From Lentisphaeria bacterium (GTDB taxonomy: Bacteria; Verrucomicrobiota; Lentisphaeria; Victivallales; Victivallaceae): DNA of 64,000 bases. Under the pieces are notes generated by a model. It worked only from the letters and a program-made list of their open reading frames with translations, was not told the origin of the DNA and did no database searches. Numbering within the stretch: position 1 is the first letter of the stretch; every line of letters begins with the position of its first letter. Below are positions 51,592-59,220 of this stretch, piece after piece. The translations under genes were made by a program, and so were the position numbers. The DNA is taken from positions 1,364,001-1,428,000 of the forward strand of contig CP091727.1 in NCBI GenBank assembly GCA_022009855.1, given 5' to 3'.

Positions 51592-51927
51592 TTATTCTAC
51601 TTCTTCGCTTGTCAAAATAAATCTGACAATATCAGAATTGCGATATCTGACGCTGGTGCCGACCATCTTCCGCTTGAATGGGAAATAGCCTTCCCGCTCA
51701 AGCCGTTTAAAGTTGGCAAGACTGATACCGAGCATGGTTGCGGCTTCGGTCTGGTCAACCAATTTAGGAATTACCGTCGGCAACGGAGTTCCTTTGTCAG
51801 CCAGATGTTTGAGCTGAGAGATGATTTCCCGGTATTCCGGAATCGTAATCAGATTGGATTCAGTCAGTGGGTGAAGTAATTTTCCGATGAGGCGGACGGT
51901 CTGATAGCGGATAGGATTCTGGTCCAT
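51592..51927 (-). CDS. Excisionase/AlpA-like helix-turn-helix protein
   Basis: 111 residues. The C-terminal ~60 residues are a MerR-like/HTH_17 DNA-binding domain: KLVDQTEAATMLGISLANFK, RLEREGYFPFKRKMVGTSVR. Such proteins act as excisionase or as small regulators in prophages, satellites and plasmids. It lies between two structured repeats, opposite the neighbouring replication genes. Start ATG 51927 follows GGAGGGGCG. Confidence 0.78.
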   Translation of the reverse strand: MDQNPIRYQTVRLIGKLLHPLTESNLITIPEYREIISQLKHLADKGTPLPTVIPKLVDQTEAATMLGISLANFKRLEREGYFPFKRKMVGTSVRYRNSDIVRFILTSEEVE

Positions 51928-52314
51928 GTATGCGCCCCTCCTTTTGAGCGCATACGATTGCGGTCTGCGAATATTTTTTACCTTTGATTCTGCATTATCT
52001 TATACGATTCCCTAACTGTAAAATTCCCTCCATTCTGCATTGCCGACAGTCGTCTTATGAAAAGCCGTGGAAATGCGAGCGACAGACAGCTATCTCCAGT
52101 TCGGTTATTAGAAATAGCAACCATAGAGTAGCAACGATAAAAAGCCATAACCCATAAAACCATAACAAACGATAAGCAGAAAATAAAAGGATAAGTCTGG
52201 AGATAAGATACGGAAGTTGATTTCTGATGATTGTTCGAATCCATCATGAGAACAATTACTGAACAGAAATCAACCATAACATATTCAACATAAATTTAAT
52301 CGAAGGAAGAAACC
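51928..52314. other. Noncoding region upstream of the YagK/YfjJ-type gene
   Basis: No gene supported. Holds the promoter side of the HTH gene, AT-rich sequence, and the nested inverted repeat described at 52216-52274 just before the next ribosome-binding site (GAAGGAAG). Confidence 0.5.
52216..52274. repeat. Nested inverted repeat, candidate replication nick or initiator site
   Basis: Outer arms GTTGATTTCTG (52216-52226) and CAGAAATCAAC (52264-52274) enclose inner arms ATTGTTC (52230-52236) and GAACAAT (52250-52256). The 13-base apical loop (52237-52249) carries most of the 12-mer TCGAATCCATCA (52235-52246) shared with 51516-51558. It is 41 bases upstream of a HUH-like Rep gene. Confidence 0.75.
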
Positions 52315-52926
52315 ATGCCGAAAAGACACCATCATACGGAAAGCCGGTTAAACAATTTATCCGTAAATGCCGATCCGGAACATCCGGTTTATCGTGAAGC
52401 TACCGCCGAGATTCAAAAACGATTGCGATATATGGTTGACAAACACAGCCAGGTATTTGTGGGGCATCTGGAGTTCCGTTTCCCTCCTGAAATGGAAACC
52501 CAGAATGATAATCGGCATATTTCCAATGCGATACGCAAATGCCGGATGAAGTTGAAGCGGGGGGGGATCGACGCCCAGCTTGTCTGGGCACGGGAACAAC
52601 GCAATTCCGATCAACCGCATTATCACTGCTATCCGATCTGTGATGGCAACAAAGTACAGCATGTTCAGCGGGTGGCCGGATTCTTCAATGAGATCTGGTC
52701 CCGTGAGATTGGCGCATCCCCTGAATCCAATTATGTACGGTATTGCCCTCCGCAGGAACGGGCGGACAACAATACCGGCATACGGATTCGCCGTCATGGT
52801 TCAGATGCGGAAACGCAACTGCATAACGCCTCTCACTGGATGAGTTATGCCGCGAAAGTGAATGAAAAAGAGAAGACACCGGAGGGATGTCGGATGTTCG
52901 GATTTACGCAGATACCGCAGGCATGA
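52315..52926 (+). CDS. YagK/YfjJ-domain (inovirus Gp2-like) replication protein
   Basis: 203 residues. The region ~45-190 matches the YagK_YfjJ_C family of satellite phages and plasmids: VGHLEFRFPPEMETQNDNRH, GIDAQLVWAREQRNSDQPHY, then HYHCYPICDGN, whose His-x-His fits a HUH-type metal site, and RVAGFFNEIWSREIG. The C-terminus has ASHWMSYAAKVNEKEKTPEG, including a Tyr that could be the nicking residue. Such proteins are thought to initiate rolling-circle-type replication. GAAGGAAGAAACC precedes the ATG. A structured repeat lies directly upstream. Confidence 0.77.
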   Translation: MPKRHHHTESRLNNLSVNADPEHPVYREATAEIQKRLRYMVDKHSQVFVGHLEFRFPPEMETQNDNRHISNAIRKCRMKLKRGGIDAQLVWAREQRNSDQPHYHCYPICDGNKVQHVQRVAGFFNEIWSREIGASPESNYVRYCPPQERADNNTGIRIRRHGSDAETQLHNASHWMSYAAKVNEKEKTPEGCRMFGFTQIPQA

Positions 52927-52934
52927 TTGAAACG

Positions 52935-53048
52935 GCTGTAAAAAAATACAGCGAATCTGCTATGATATGAGAGTCCGGCGGAGTCCGGATGATGATGATA
53001 ATTTAGATTACCGGCTCGTGTGCGGTAAAACGCACCGGCCGGACATCC
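52935..53048 (+). other. Structured intergenic element (possible RNA hairpins)
   Basis: GCTGTA (52935-52940) and TACAGC (52947-52952) form a hairpin just after the Rep-like stop. Two copies of GAGTCCGG (52971, 52981) can pair through GTCCGG with CCGGAC (53039-53044), enclosing a GTGCG/CGCAC stem (53020-53024, 53031-53035) with loop GTAAAA. It may be a structured RNA or leader of the next gene; nothing specific is recognised. Confidence 0.4.
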
Positions 53049-53135
53049 CCAAAGTTCGTTTTATTTTTGGAACAACAATATTATGACAGGCATCCTCCTG
53101 CCGTTTACTCATAACACTCCAAACGAGGTAAAATC

Positions 53136-53792
53136 ATGACCAATGCAGAATTGAACACATTTCTCGACCTGGAATGGAACTGTGCCGCTTTTACGCCGGA
53201 AGAAACATCCGTTTCAGCGCCCCTATCTCCGACCCAATGGGCGCGCATTATCTCACGACATCCGGAGCTTCAGGAGTTTTGTCCGTTTGCGGAGTTCACT
53301 CCTGCCGACTGGGTTGTCGTCCTTGAAAAACAACTTCCTTTTGCATGGCGCTGTTCCTGCTGGAAAGATTTCACCCCGCATCAGTGGCAGCGACTGTTAC
53401 GGCGCCAGCCGACTTTGCTCCACTATTGCGAAATCCCGGATCATCCGGCTGTGCGGAGTGGGTTGCTGGCGAGTGACTGGCCCTTTGAAAAAGAGATCGA
53501 TACGAGTGATTTTACGCTCGGCGACTGGTTCTGGACCGTCAAGCATAATCCGAGCACGTGGTTTCAATGTCCCTGCCGGGAACAGTTCACGAAACCGATG
53601 TGGTGGAGCCTCCTGTACAGCTCCGCCGACCTGCTGCCGGATTGCCCGTGTCTTGACCAGTTCAGTGACGAAGACTGGCGTCGTCTTAATATCGTTCCGA
53701 AATTAAAGAATCGGATACGCACCCGTGAACAATTCCAGAAATTGATCGACCTGACCAGGTATCCGTTCCGCAATTCCCAATTCGATGAATGA
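53136..53792 (+). CDS. Trp/Cys-repeat protein of unknown function
   Basis: 218 residues, frame intact, no family recognised. It is built of about five degenerate units of 25-30 residues, each with the pattern Phe/Leu-Thr/Ser-x-x-x-Trp, then Pro, then a Cys-containing turn and Phe: LSPTQWARIISRHPELQEFC, FTPADWVVVLEKQLPFAWRC, FTPHQWQRLLRRQPTLLHYC, FTLGDWFWTVKHNPSTWFQC, FTKPMWWSLLYSSADLLPDC, FSDEDWRRL. Tandem helical repeats of this kind usually bind proteins. ACGAGGTAAAATC precedes the ATG. Good coding quality and a ribosome-binding site support a real gene. Confidence 0.72.
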   Translation: MTNAELNTFLDLEWNCAAFTPEETSVSAPLSPTQWARIISRHPELQEFCPFAEFTPADWVVVLEKQLPFAWRCSCWKDFTPHQWQRLLRRQPTLLHYCEIPDHPAVRSGLLASDWPFEKEIDTSDFTLGDWFWTVKHNPSTWFQCPCREQFTKPMWWSLLYSSADLLPDCPCLDQFSDEDWRRLNIVPKLKNRIRTREQFQKLIDLTRYPFRNSQFDE

Positions 53793-53978
53793 TCCATCTG
53801 ATAACATTCTGCAAAATGAAGCGATTTTCTTCCCGCCATAGCAAGGGAATGAGATCGCTTCGACTGGCTTTTAAAGGAGTTCCTGCTCTACGGTGCATCT
53901 ATTGCAAAACATAGGCCCATAGGCCAGGTACGAGCATTTGCGAACCGATACAGAGTTATCAGTTTCCTGATTTACGAC

Positions 53979-54006
53979 TTGAAAATGGAACACATTGTGT
54001 TATATT
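53979..54006 (+). promoter_or_regulatory. Promoter and palindromic operator of the RelB-PIN module
   Basis: TTGAAA (53979-53984), 16 bases, TATATT (54001-54006). The perfect 13-mer AACACATTGTGTT (53989-54001) fills the spacer and touches the -10, an ideal site for antitoxin autorepression. Confidence 0.68.
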
Positions 54007-54036
54007 TATAATAAATAATAACATAAGAGGTGTATG

Positions 54037-54321
54037 ATGGCAATATCAACATTCAGCGTTCGCATGGAAAGCGATGTGAAGAATGAACTGGACAAAATTT
54101 GCGCCCAGCTCGGCTTGAATACTTCCGTTGCAATCAATATTTTTGCCAGAACGGTCATTCGCGAGAAACGGATTCCATTTGAAATCTCGCTTGCCACCGG
54201 CGAAACAGCCGGGGCGAACGCGTTTCAAGCTCTACGCAAACAGGCGAAAGCCAATGGTGTTCAGGGGATGTCTCTATCTGAAATCAATTCTGAAATAGAC
54301 CGTGCCAGAGGCAAAAAATGA
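54037..54321 (+). CDS. RelB/DinJ-family antitoxin
   Basis: 94 residues. Ribbon-helix-helix N-terminus: MAISTFSVRMESDVKNELDK and ICAQLGLNTSVAINIFARTV, the RelB/DinJ signature, followed by IPFEI and a toxin-wrapping tail. ATG 54037 suits the AGAGG site better than ATG 54034. The stop overlaps the toxin ATG (ATGA). Confidence 0.85.
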   Translation: MAISTFSVRMESDVKNELDKICAQLGLNTSVAINIFARTVIREKRIPFEISLATGETAGANAFQALRKQAKANGVQGMSLSEINSEIDRARGKK

Positions 54322-54740
54322 AATGTTATGCAGTGATTGATACCAATGTTCTGGTTTCGGCATTGCTGGCAAAACATGAAAATTCAGCAACCGTCAAAGT
54401 TGTGAATCATCTGTTTGATGGAACGGTTATTCCGGTGTTCAGTGAACTCATTCTCGCTGAATATGGAGATGTGTTGCGCAGAAAAAAATTTGGATTTACT
54501 CCGGAACTTGTAGATACATTTTTAACAGAACTGCGTAACTGCGGAAAACTGCTTCAGGTCACAGAAACCGGCGTTATACTTCCAGACGAAAAAGATGTGC
54601 CGTTTTATGAAGTTGTATTAGAATCCGGTACGGATGATACTTATCTTGTAACAGGCAATATCAAACATTTCCCGCCGGAAATGTTTATTGTCACTCCGGC
54701 ACGTTTTATTGAAATTGTGGAAACGCTTGCGGAAATCTGA
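54318..54740 (+). CDS. PIN-domain toxin (TIGR00305-type)
   Basis: 140 residues. PIN fold ribonuclease: first acidic residue in YAVIDTNVLVSALLA, Glu in FSELILAEYGDVLR, and Asp in SGTDDTYLVTGNIKHFPPEM. Members cleave RNA and are neutralised by the co-encoded antitoxin. Pairing with a RelB/DinJ-type rather than VapB-type antitoxin is a known mixed arrangement. Confidence 0.85.
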   Translation: MKCYAVIDTNVLVSALLAKHENSATVKVVNHLFDGTVIPVFSELILAEYGDVLRRKKFGFTPELVDTFLTELRNCGKLLQVTETGVILPDEKDVPFYEVVLESGTDDTYLVTGNIKHFPPEMFIVTPARFIEIVETLAEI

Positions 54741-54806
54741 TATTCCGGTATGAATCGAAAAAAGAGACACGCATCGTTACTGCGTATCTCTGAAGTTTTC
54801 AGCCAT

Positions 54807-55118
54807 CTACGCTTTGAATCGCAGATGACATTTCGGACAGCGGTACAATCCGATCACATTTTCGTCGATCAGTTTACCAGCCTGAGCGCCGAGCAGACCT
54901 CCGGAGGTGACACCCCAGAGAAGATTCAGAATACCTCCTGCGACAGCACCGACGGTAGTTCCGACAACTCCCAACGCACTTCCCATACGGGTACCACGAA
55001 CCATCCCGACGACAACAACAGTTCCGCCAGCAGTAATCCCGGTTGCGGTTCCAATCATACTGGCCCGATGAAGCGGGTTTGCAATCGAAGCACAATTGGG
55101 ACAAAAGACTTTCGCCAT
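54807..55118 (-). CDS. Small glycine-rich membrane protein with two zinc ribbons
   Basis: 103 residues. CXXC pairs sit at both ends: AKVFCPNCASIAN and LYRCPKCHLRFK, which together could make one rubredoxin-type metal site. Between them are two glycine-rich hydrophobic stretches: GTATGITAGGTVVVVGMV and ALGVVGTTVGAVAGGILNLL, resembling glycine-zipper membrane segments. Function unknown; similar proteins occur in mobile elements. AAGGAG precedes ATG 55118. Confidence 0.65.
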   Translation of the reverse strand: MAKVFCPNCASIANPLHRASMIGTATGITAGGTVVVVGMVRGTRMGSALGVVGTTVGAVAGGILNLLWGVTSGGLLGAQAGKLIDENVIGLYRCPKCHLRFKA

Positions 55119-55234
55119 AGTAACGACTCCTTCTTTCAGTTGATAAAACCGGCGACCGAAGCCGCCGGGGTGCGAGGTACTCTGTCGTTTGCACCACTTC
55201 CGACAGAGGGCGTGCCAGGGTGAATACCCGTGGA

Positions 55235-55963
55235 CTATTTCCACAGTTCCGCCGGTTTGCCGTCCAGTCCGAACAGTCGGGTCAGACTGCGATAGCACTG
55301 GTCGGCACGGGCAGGACTGTACTTCTTAGCGGTTTCGGTGAAGGCGTTCAAAAGACTCCACCGGGTCGGTTCCGCAAACTCCTCGTGCCGGGGATGTTTG
55401 AATTCATTCCAGACAGTCAGAATATCACATGACGGAATCGCATGACATTCCGCCGCCACCACCAGCGAAGCACGAACTTCATCATCATTGAGTTCATCGA
55501 TCTTCAACTCCTCTGCTACGTTTTCCAAAGTCAGGAACTCCAGTTCCAGAGCGTTCACCGCTTCCAGAACCAGACCGTTCAGTTCGATCCGGGAGGTATG
55601 CCGACGCTTCAGAACCGTACTTCCTCCGAAGCACAAGTTACTGCACACGTGGACACTGATCCCCGCAGACAGACCAACCGCAATCGTGCGATCATGACTG
55701 TTGCGGATACCGATGCAGCGGCTCCACTCCATGCTCGAACTTTTGTTGATCCGGATCATGCCGAACATCCGCTGTCCGTCCCGCGCCAAGCCGTACTGCT
55801 CCTCCAGAATCTGCCAGTCGTGCGCTTTCACGACATCCGTTACAGCGTCGATCACTTCGCTGTGGGGAACCGGCTTCCAGCTCGCGGTAGCGGTCGGAGT
55901 CGGAACCATTGCGATCTCGTCACGTCCGACAAACTTCCCTTCACACATCGTCAATCCCATCAT
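55235..55963 (-). CDS. DUF932-domain plasmid/phage protein
   Basis: 242 residues, frame intact. Matches the DUF932 pattern seen on plasmids and phages: VPHSEVIDAVTDVVKAHDWQ, RDGQRMFGMIRINKSSSMEW, SRCIGIRNSHDRTIAVGLSA, RWSLLNAFTETAKKYSP near the end. The biochemical role of the family is not established. It starts directly after the nuclease gene with GGAGGTGAG as ribosome-binding site, so it belongs to the same operon. Confidence 0.75.
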   Translation of the reverse strand: MMGLTMCEGKFVGRDEIAMVPTPTATASWKPVPHSEVIDAVTDVVKAHDWQILEEQYGLARDGQRMFGMIRINKSSSMEWSRCIGIRNSHDRTIAVGLSAGISVHVCSNLCFGGSTVLKRRHTSRIELNGLVLEAVNALELEFLTLENVAEELKIDELNDDEVRASLVVAAECHAIPSCDILTVWNEFKHPRHEEFAEPTRWSLLNAFTETAKKYSPARADQCYRSLTRLFGLDGKPAELWK

Positions 55964-55964
55964 C

Positions 55965-56768
55965 TCACCTCCATTTCTTCAGATGCCACTGGCTGCAACG
56001 ATCCCGGTAGGGACACTCGCTACAGGCGTAACTTGTTTCATTGGGCAGGAACACTCCTTTATTGATCGCGTCTTGCGTCCGGTTTACCAGCACCTCGAAC
56101 CGCTGGAAGTCATGAAAACCGCGACTGGTGTAGTGGCTCTCACATCCCGGCGTCTTCGTCTTGGTAACGACATCAAACCGAAAGAGCGGAGCCGTGCCAT
56201 TCTGCTTCTCGTAGGCATAGCTGAATACTGTCGCCTGTAAATCACGGTCAGCCTTGCCAGCAGGCCAGCGACTCGCAGAGGTTTTCCAGTCCACGATACA
56301 GGCATCCCGTCCATCCTGAACGATGAGATCGAACTCACCGATCAGAGGCTTGTCCAGACCGGGAACATCAACCTTGAATGCCTGCGCGACTCCCTTGATC
56401 GTGTAGTAGTCCGTCCAGTTTGCCAACGCCGCATCCAGCATCTTGGTCGCAAGAGCGATCACCGTGTCGAAGTTCTCACCCTCCTTGTAGATCAGGTTCG
56501 GGGTTGCTTCGGCTTCGATTCGGAACGCCTCCGCGAAACGTTCCACAAGCTCATCCTGCCGCAGAGTGCTTCCCATCATGCATTCCCATGCCTGAGCGGT
56601 CAAGGCTGAATGAAACGCCTTGCCGAACGGAAAGCAGATCGAAGTTCGTTCGACCTCGGCCTGTTCCACGTAACGGTAGAAGTATTGCAACTGGCAGATA
56701 TTGAGGTACGTATTCAGAGCGGAATACGACCAGTGCGGTTCCTGCCGCAGTTCGTCTATCGTCGCCAT
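55965..56768 (-). CDS. PD-(D/E)XK nuclease, RecB/Cas4-like, with probable Fe-S cluster
   Basis: 267 residues. HWSYSALNTYLNICQLQYFY is the first motif with Cys25; FPFGKAFHSALTAQ follows. The catalytic core is PLIGEFDLIVQDGRDACIVD followed by WKTSASRWPAGKADRDLQAT, giving Asp...Asp-x-Lys and the Gln of motif III. The C-terminal ACSECPYRDRC supplies three further Cys, as in Cas4/AddB Fe-S nucleases. Its ATG shares a base with the preceding stop (TAATG). Probably a DNA end-processing exonuclease of the element; no cas genes or CRISPR array are present. Confidence 0.85.
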   Translation of the reverse strand: MATIDELRQEPHWSYSALNTYLNICQLQYFYRYVEQAEVERTSICFPFGKAFHSALTAQAWECMMGSTLRQDELVERFAEAFRIEAEATPNLIYKEGENFDTVIALATKMLDAALANWTDYYTIKGVAQAFKVDVPGLDKPLIGEFDLIVQDGRDACIVDWKTSASRWPAGKADRDLQATVFSYAYEKQNGTAPLFRFDVVTKTKTPGCESHYTSRGFHDFQRFEVLVNRTQDAINKGVFLPNETSYACSECPYRDRCSQWHLKKWR

Positions 56769-57199
56769 TACGCCGCCCTCCATTCGTCGATCTGATCCGA
56801 ACACTGCTGCCGGGTCAGATGCTGGATGTCCGGCACCTGAAAACGCGCCGCGATCTGCTGCGGAGTGATGCCGCGCTGCCGGGCAAGGTCGAGCAAATAT
56901 GAAAGCTGTTTCGGGCTTGCCGGAACATCGTTCTGACGCCCCGCTGCCCGGTTGCCCTGCGGCGCGGTTTTGCGCTCTTCTGCGGCGGAATACCCCTCAT
57001 GATTGCGGGGCACATTTCCATGCAATTCCGCTTCGACCGAATTCCGTACGAGGTCGAACGTTTCATGAATACGGGCTTGGAGAGCTTCACCGGACAAGCC
57101 GTCCGGAAGTTCGACCTCGACCGACGCATGATAGCTCTGGCTCGAATACTCTTCCCCGGCGGGAACCTTCTTCGAATACGACGCATTGAGTTTCAACAT
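56768..57199 (-). CDS. Element-encoded protein with a recombinase-accessory-type C-terminus
   Basis: 143 residues. N-terminal ~60 residues (LNASYSKKVPAGEEYSSQSY, HASVEVELPDGLSGEALQAR) form a small beta-rich module seen in phage and plasmid proteins. After a polar linker, PKQLSYLLDLARQRGITPQQ and DIQHLTRQQCSDQIDEWRAA match the short domain often found at the ends of phage single-strand-annealing and ssDNA-binding proteins. First gene of the nuclease-DUF932 operon. Function inferred only. Confidence 0.6.
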   Translation of the reverse strand: MLKLNASYSKKVPAGEEYSSQSYHASVEVELPDGLSGEALQARIHETFDLVRNSVEAELHGNVPRNHEGYSAAEERKTAPQGNRAAGRQNDVPASPKQLSYLLDLARQRGITPQQIAARFQVPDIQHLTRQQCSDQIDEWRAA

Positions 57200-57214
57200 T
57201 TTTTCATCCTCCTG

Positions 57215-57242
57215 TTGAAATATTTTGTATTTACATTATATT
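57215..57242 (+). promoter_or_regulatory. Sigma-70-type promoter of brnTA
   Basis: TTGAAA (57215-57220), 16 bases, TATATT (57237-57242), 22 bases before the BrnT ATG. Confidence 0.55.
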
Positions 57243-57264
57243 GATATTAACGAGGGAGACGCGA

Positions 57265-57552
57265 ATGAATTTTGAATGGGACGCCAACAAGGCGGAGACC
57301 AATCGGCAGAAACACGGTGTGACCTTTCAGGAAGCGGCAACCGTATTTCAGGATGTGGATGCGCTGCAGATTTTCGATCCCGACCATTCGGAGGACGAGG
57401 ATCGGTTCATCCTGCTGGGGATGAGCGCGGTTCTGCGGATTCTGGTGGTCTGCCACTGCTATCGCGCCAACGATGATGTGATCCGGATCATTTCCGCGCG
57501 GAAAGCGACCCGGAATGAGAGTTCCACCTACGAGAGGAGGAAAGGATCATGA
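57265..57552 (+). CDS. brnT: BrnT-family toxin
   Basis: 95 residues. MNFEWDANKAETNRQKHGVT and FQEAATVFQDVDALQIFDPD are the BrnT signature, and IRIISARKATRNESSTYERR holds the conserved C-terminal Arg/Glu region. BrnT is a RelE-like ribonuclease. GAGGGAGACGCGA precedes the ATG. The stop overlaps the brnA start (ATGA). Confidence 0.88.
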   Translation: MNFEWDANKAETNRQKHGVTFQEAATVFQDVDALQIFDPDHSEDEDRFILLGMSAVLRILVVCHCYRANDDVIRIISARKATRNESSTYERRKGS

Positions 57553-57758
57553 GAGCAGAATACGATTTCTCGAACGCGGTCAAGAACCCGTATGTGAAGC
57601 CCCGGAAAACGGCAGTGACCATCCGGCTCGATCCGGCGACCGTGGATTACTTCAAGTCGCTGGCGAGTGAGGTGTCACTGCCCTATCAGACGCTGATCAA
57701 TTCGTATCTGAACGATTGCGCCAAACGCAAAGTCAGACCGAATATCAAGTGGAACTGA
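57549..57758 (+). CDS. brnA: BrnA-family antitoxin
   Basis: 69 residues. The ribbon-helix-helix core is RKTAVTIRLDPATVDYFKSL followed by ASEVSLPYQTLINSYLNDCA, typical of BrnA/CopG-like antitoxins which repress their operon and block BrnT. Toxin-first gene order as in the classical BrnTA module. Confidence 0.86.
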   Translation: MRAEYDFSNAVKNPYVKPRKTAVTIRLDPATVDYFKSLASEVSLPYQTLINSYLNDCAKRKVRPNIKWN

Positions 57759-57764
57759 TCCCGG

Positions 57765-59043
57765 TCAGATCGCCATCTTGATCCGTTCGATGGCGCGCTT
57801 GGCAAGGATGAAATCCCGCTCTTTCTGCTTCTGCTTGAGCACGGCTTCCTTGACCTTGCGGGTCAGGACACCGGTTTCGTCGAGCAGAAGTTTGAGCTTG
57901 CCGCGAAGTTCGTCGATCCCGTGATTCAGCTCCTCCATCGGGTCGGGAGCTTCGTTCGCGGACTCCCGGCGGGAGTCGGTTTCTTTGATTTCGTTCGTTT
58001 CCATTTTGTTTGCCTCCTGGTTGGTTTGTGGATTGGATTTGGGACTAAGGTGAATCGGCATCGCAACGTAACAGCCGGCGCCGCCCTCGGCCACGACCGG
58101 CATCCGTCCGTCCGAATGGGCGCGGAACTTCGTGTAACGCTGCTGAAGCATCCGCAGCAGGATGTACTTATTGAGCACCAGCACCGCCCGCGGCTGAACG
58201 CCCAGAAACTCCGCGTCCGTCTCGAACGACATCTCGGGAGTATCGACCGGAACGAGCGTGACACCACGCGGCGTCACGTTGAGCTCAATTCCGTTCAGCG
58301 GCTCGTGGTCGGGAACCGTTTTCAGAAACGCGATGATCCGCTCCGGCTCGTGAATCTCAATCTGATAATCCGACGTCTTGTCGGCAGAAATCACCTGCTT
58401 CCAATCGGGAAAGTTGCCCGGCAATGCCTTGCCCTGCCACTGGAAACCGCCGATCACGATGCGGAACAGCCGTTCGTTCCGGCAGCGCCAGACGTGCAGC
58501 GTACCCGCTTCCTCCGGCCGCGCGGTCAGCAATGCCAGCGGAAACGGCAGCGTCATATCCTCCGGGATTTTCAGCGGACACGGCAGATTGAGCAGCTCTT
58601 TACCGTTCGTTGCGGTCACGCCGTCACGGGAAAGGTTGATCCCCCGCAACGCGAGCCGTGCTTCACGCAGATTCACCACCGGGGCCGCCAGTGCCAGCAG
58701 CCTGCCGAAATCCGGCGGCAGTTCGACCGTTATCGCGTCATCCGGGACGGCCTCCATTTCCGGCCATTCAAGCTGCTTGCCGGTCACTTCGACCTCGCCG
58801 CCGCGCGTGGAACGGATCAACTCACGCAACGCCTTATACTCGACCGAGAACACCTCCATCTCCCCGGCATTACCGGTCACTTCGACCGTGACGGATTCCA
58901 CGCCATCAGTTGCAGTCATCCAGACCTGTTCCCCGACACCGAGAAGCCGTACCGACCGCTGAACCTCCACCGGAGAAGTCTGCGACACCACCTTGCCGAG
59001 CACTTTCAACGCATCCACCAACACACTCTTTTTTGATCTTCAT
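57765..59043 (-). CDS. DNA polymerase III beta sliding-clamp homologue with coiled-coil tail (frameshift at the start)
   Basis: About 425 residues. Residues 1-~345 follow the three-fold clamp layout: VLVDALKVLGKVVSQTSPV and VWMTATDGVESVTVEV (domain 1), LLALAAPVVNLREARLALRG with GVTATNGKELLNLP (domain 2), and FPDWKQVISA followed by VLNKYILLRMLQQR and CYVAMPIHL (domain 3). The last ~80 residues (MEELNHGIDELRGKLKLLLD, EAVLKQKQKERDFILAKRAI) are a charged coiled coil not found in DnaN. The likely start is ATG 59043 behind GGAGGT; the A6 at ~59033 needs one more A to give MKIKKRVLVDAL, otherwise GTG 59024. In the mobile segment, it is probably an element-specific clamp. Confidence 0.78.
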
Positions 59044-59220
59044 TTTCATTACCTCCATGATGTTAAAACACAATCGGCCCCGGCAGTCTCACGACCGCCG
59101 GAGCCGATAACGAACAGGATTATCCTGATTACGCAGAGGTAATATATAAGCGAAAAGTCGTTGAACTACACTGAGCCTGATAGATTGCTGGAATTGCTAT
59201 CCCTGGCCATCGTAAAGTCT

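Noticed and set aside
55965..56768. Cas4-like nuclease as evidence of a CRISPR-Cas system
   Set aside because: No cas genes and no regularly spaced direct repeats of CRISPR type anywhere in the window; neighbours are plasmid-type genes.
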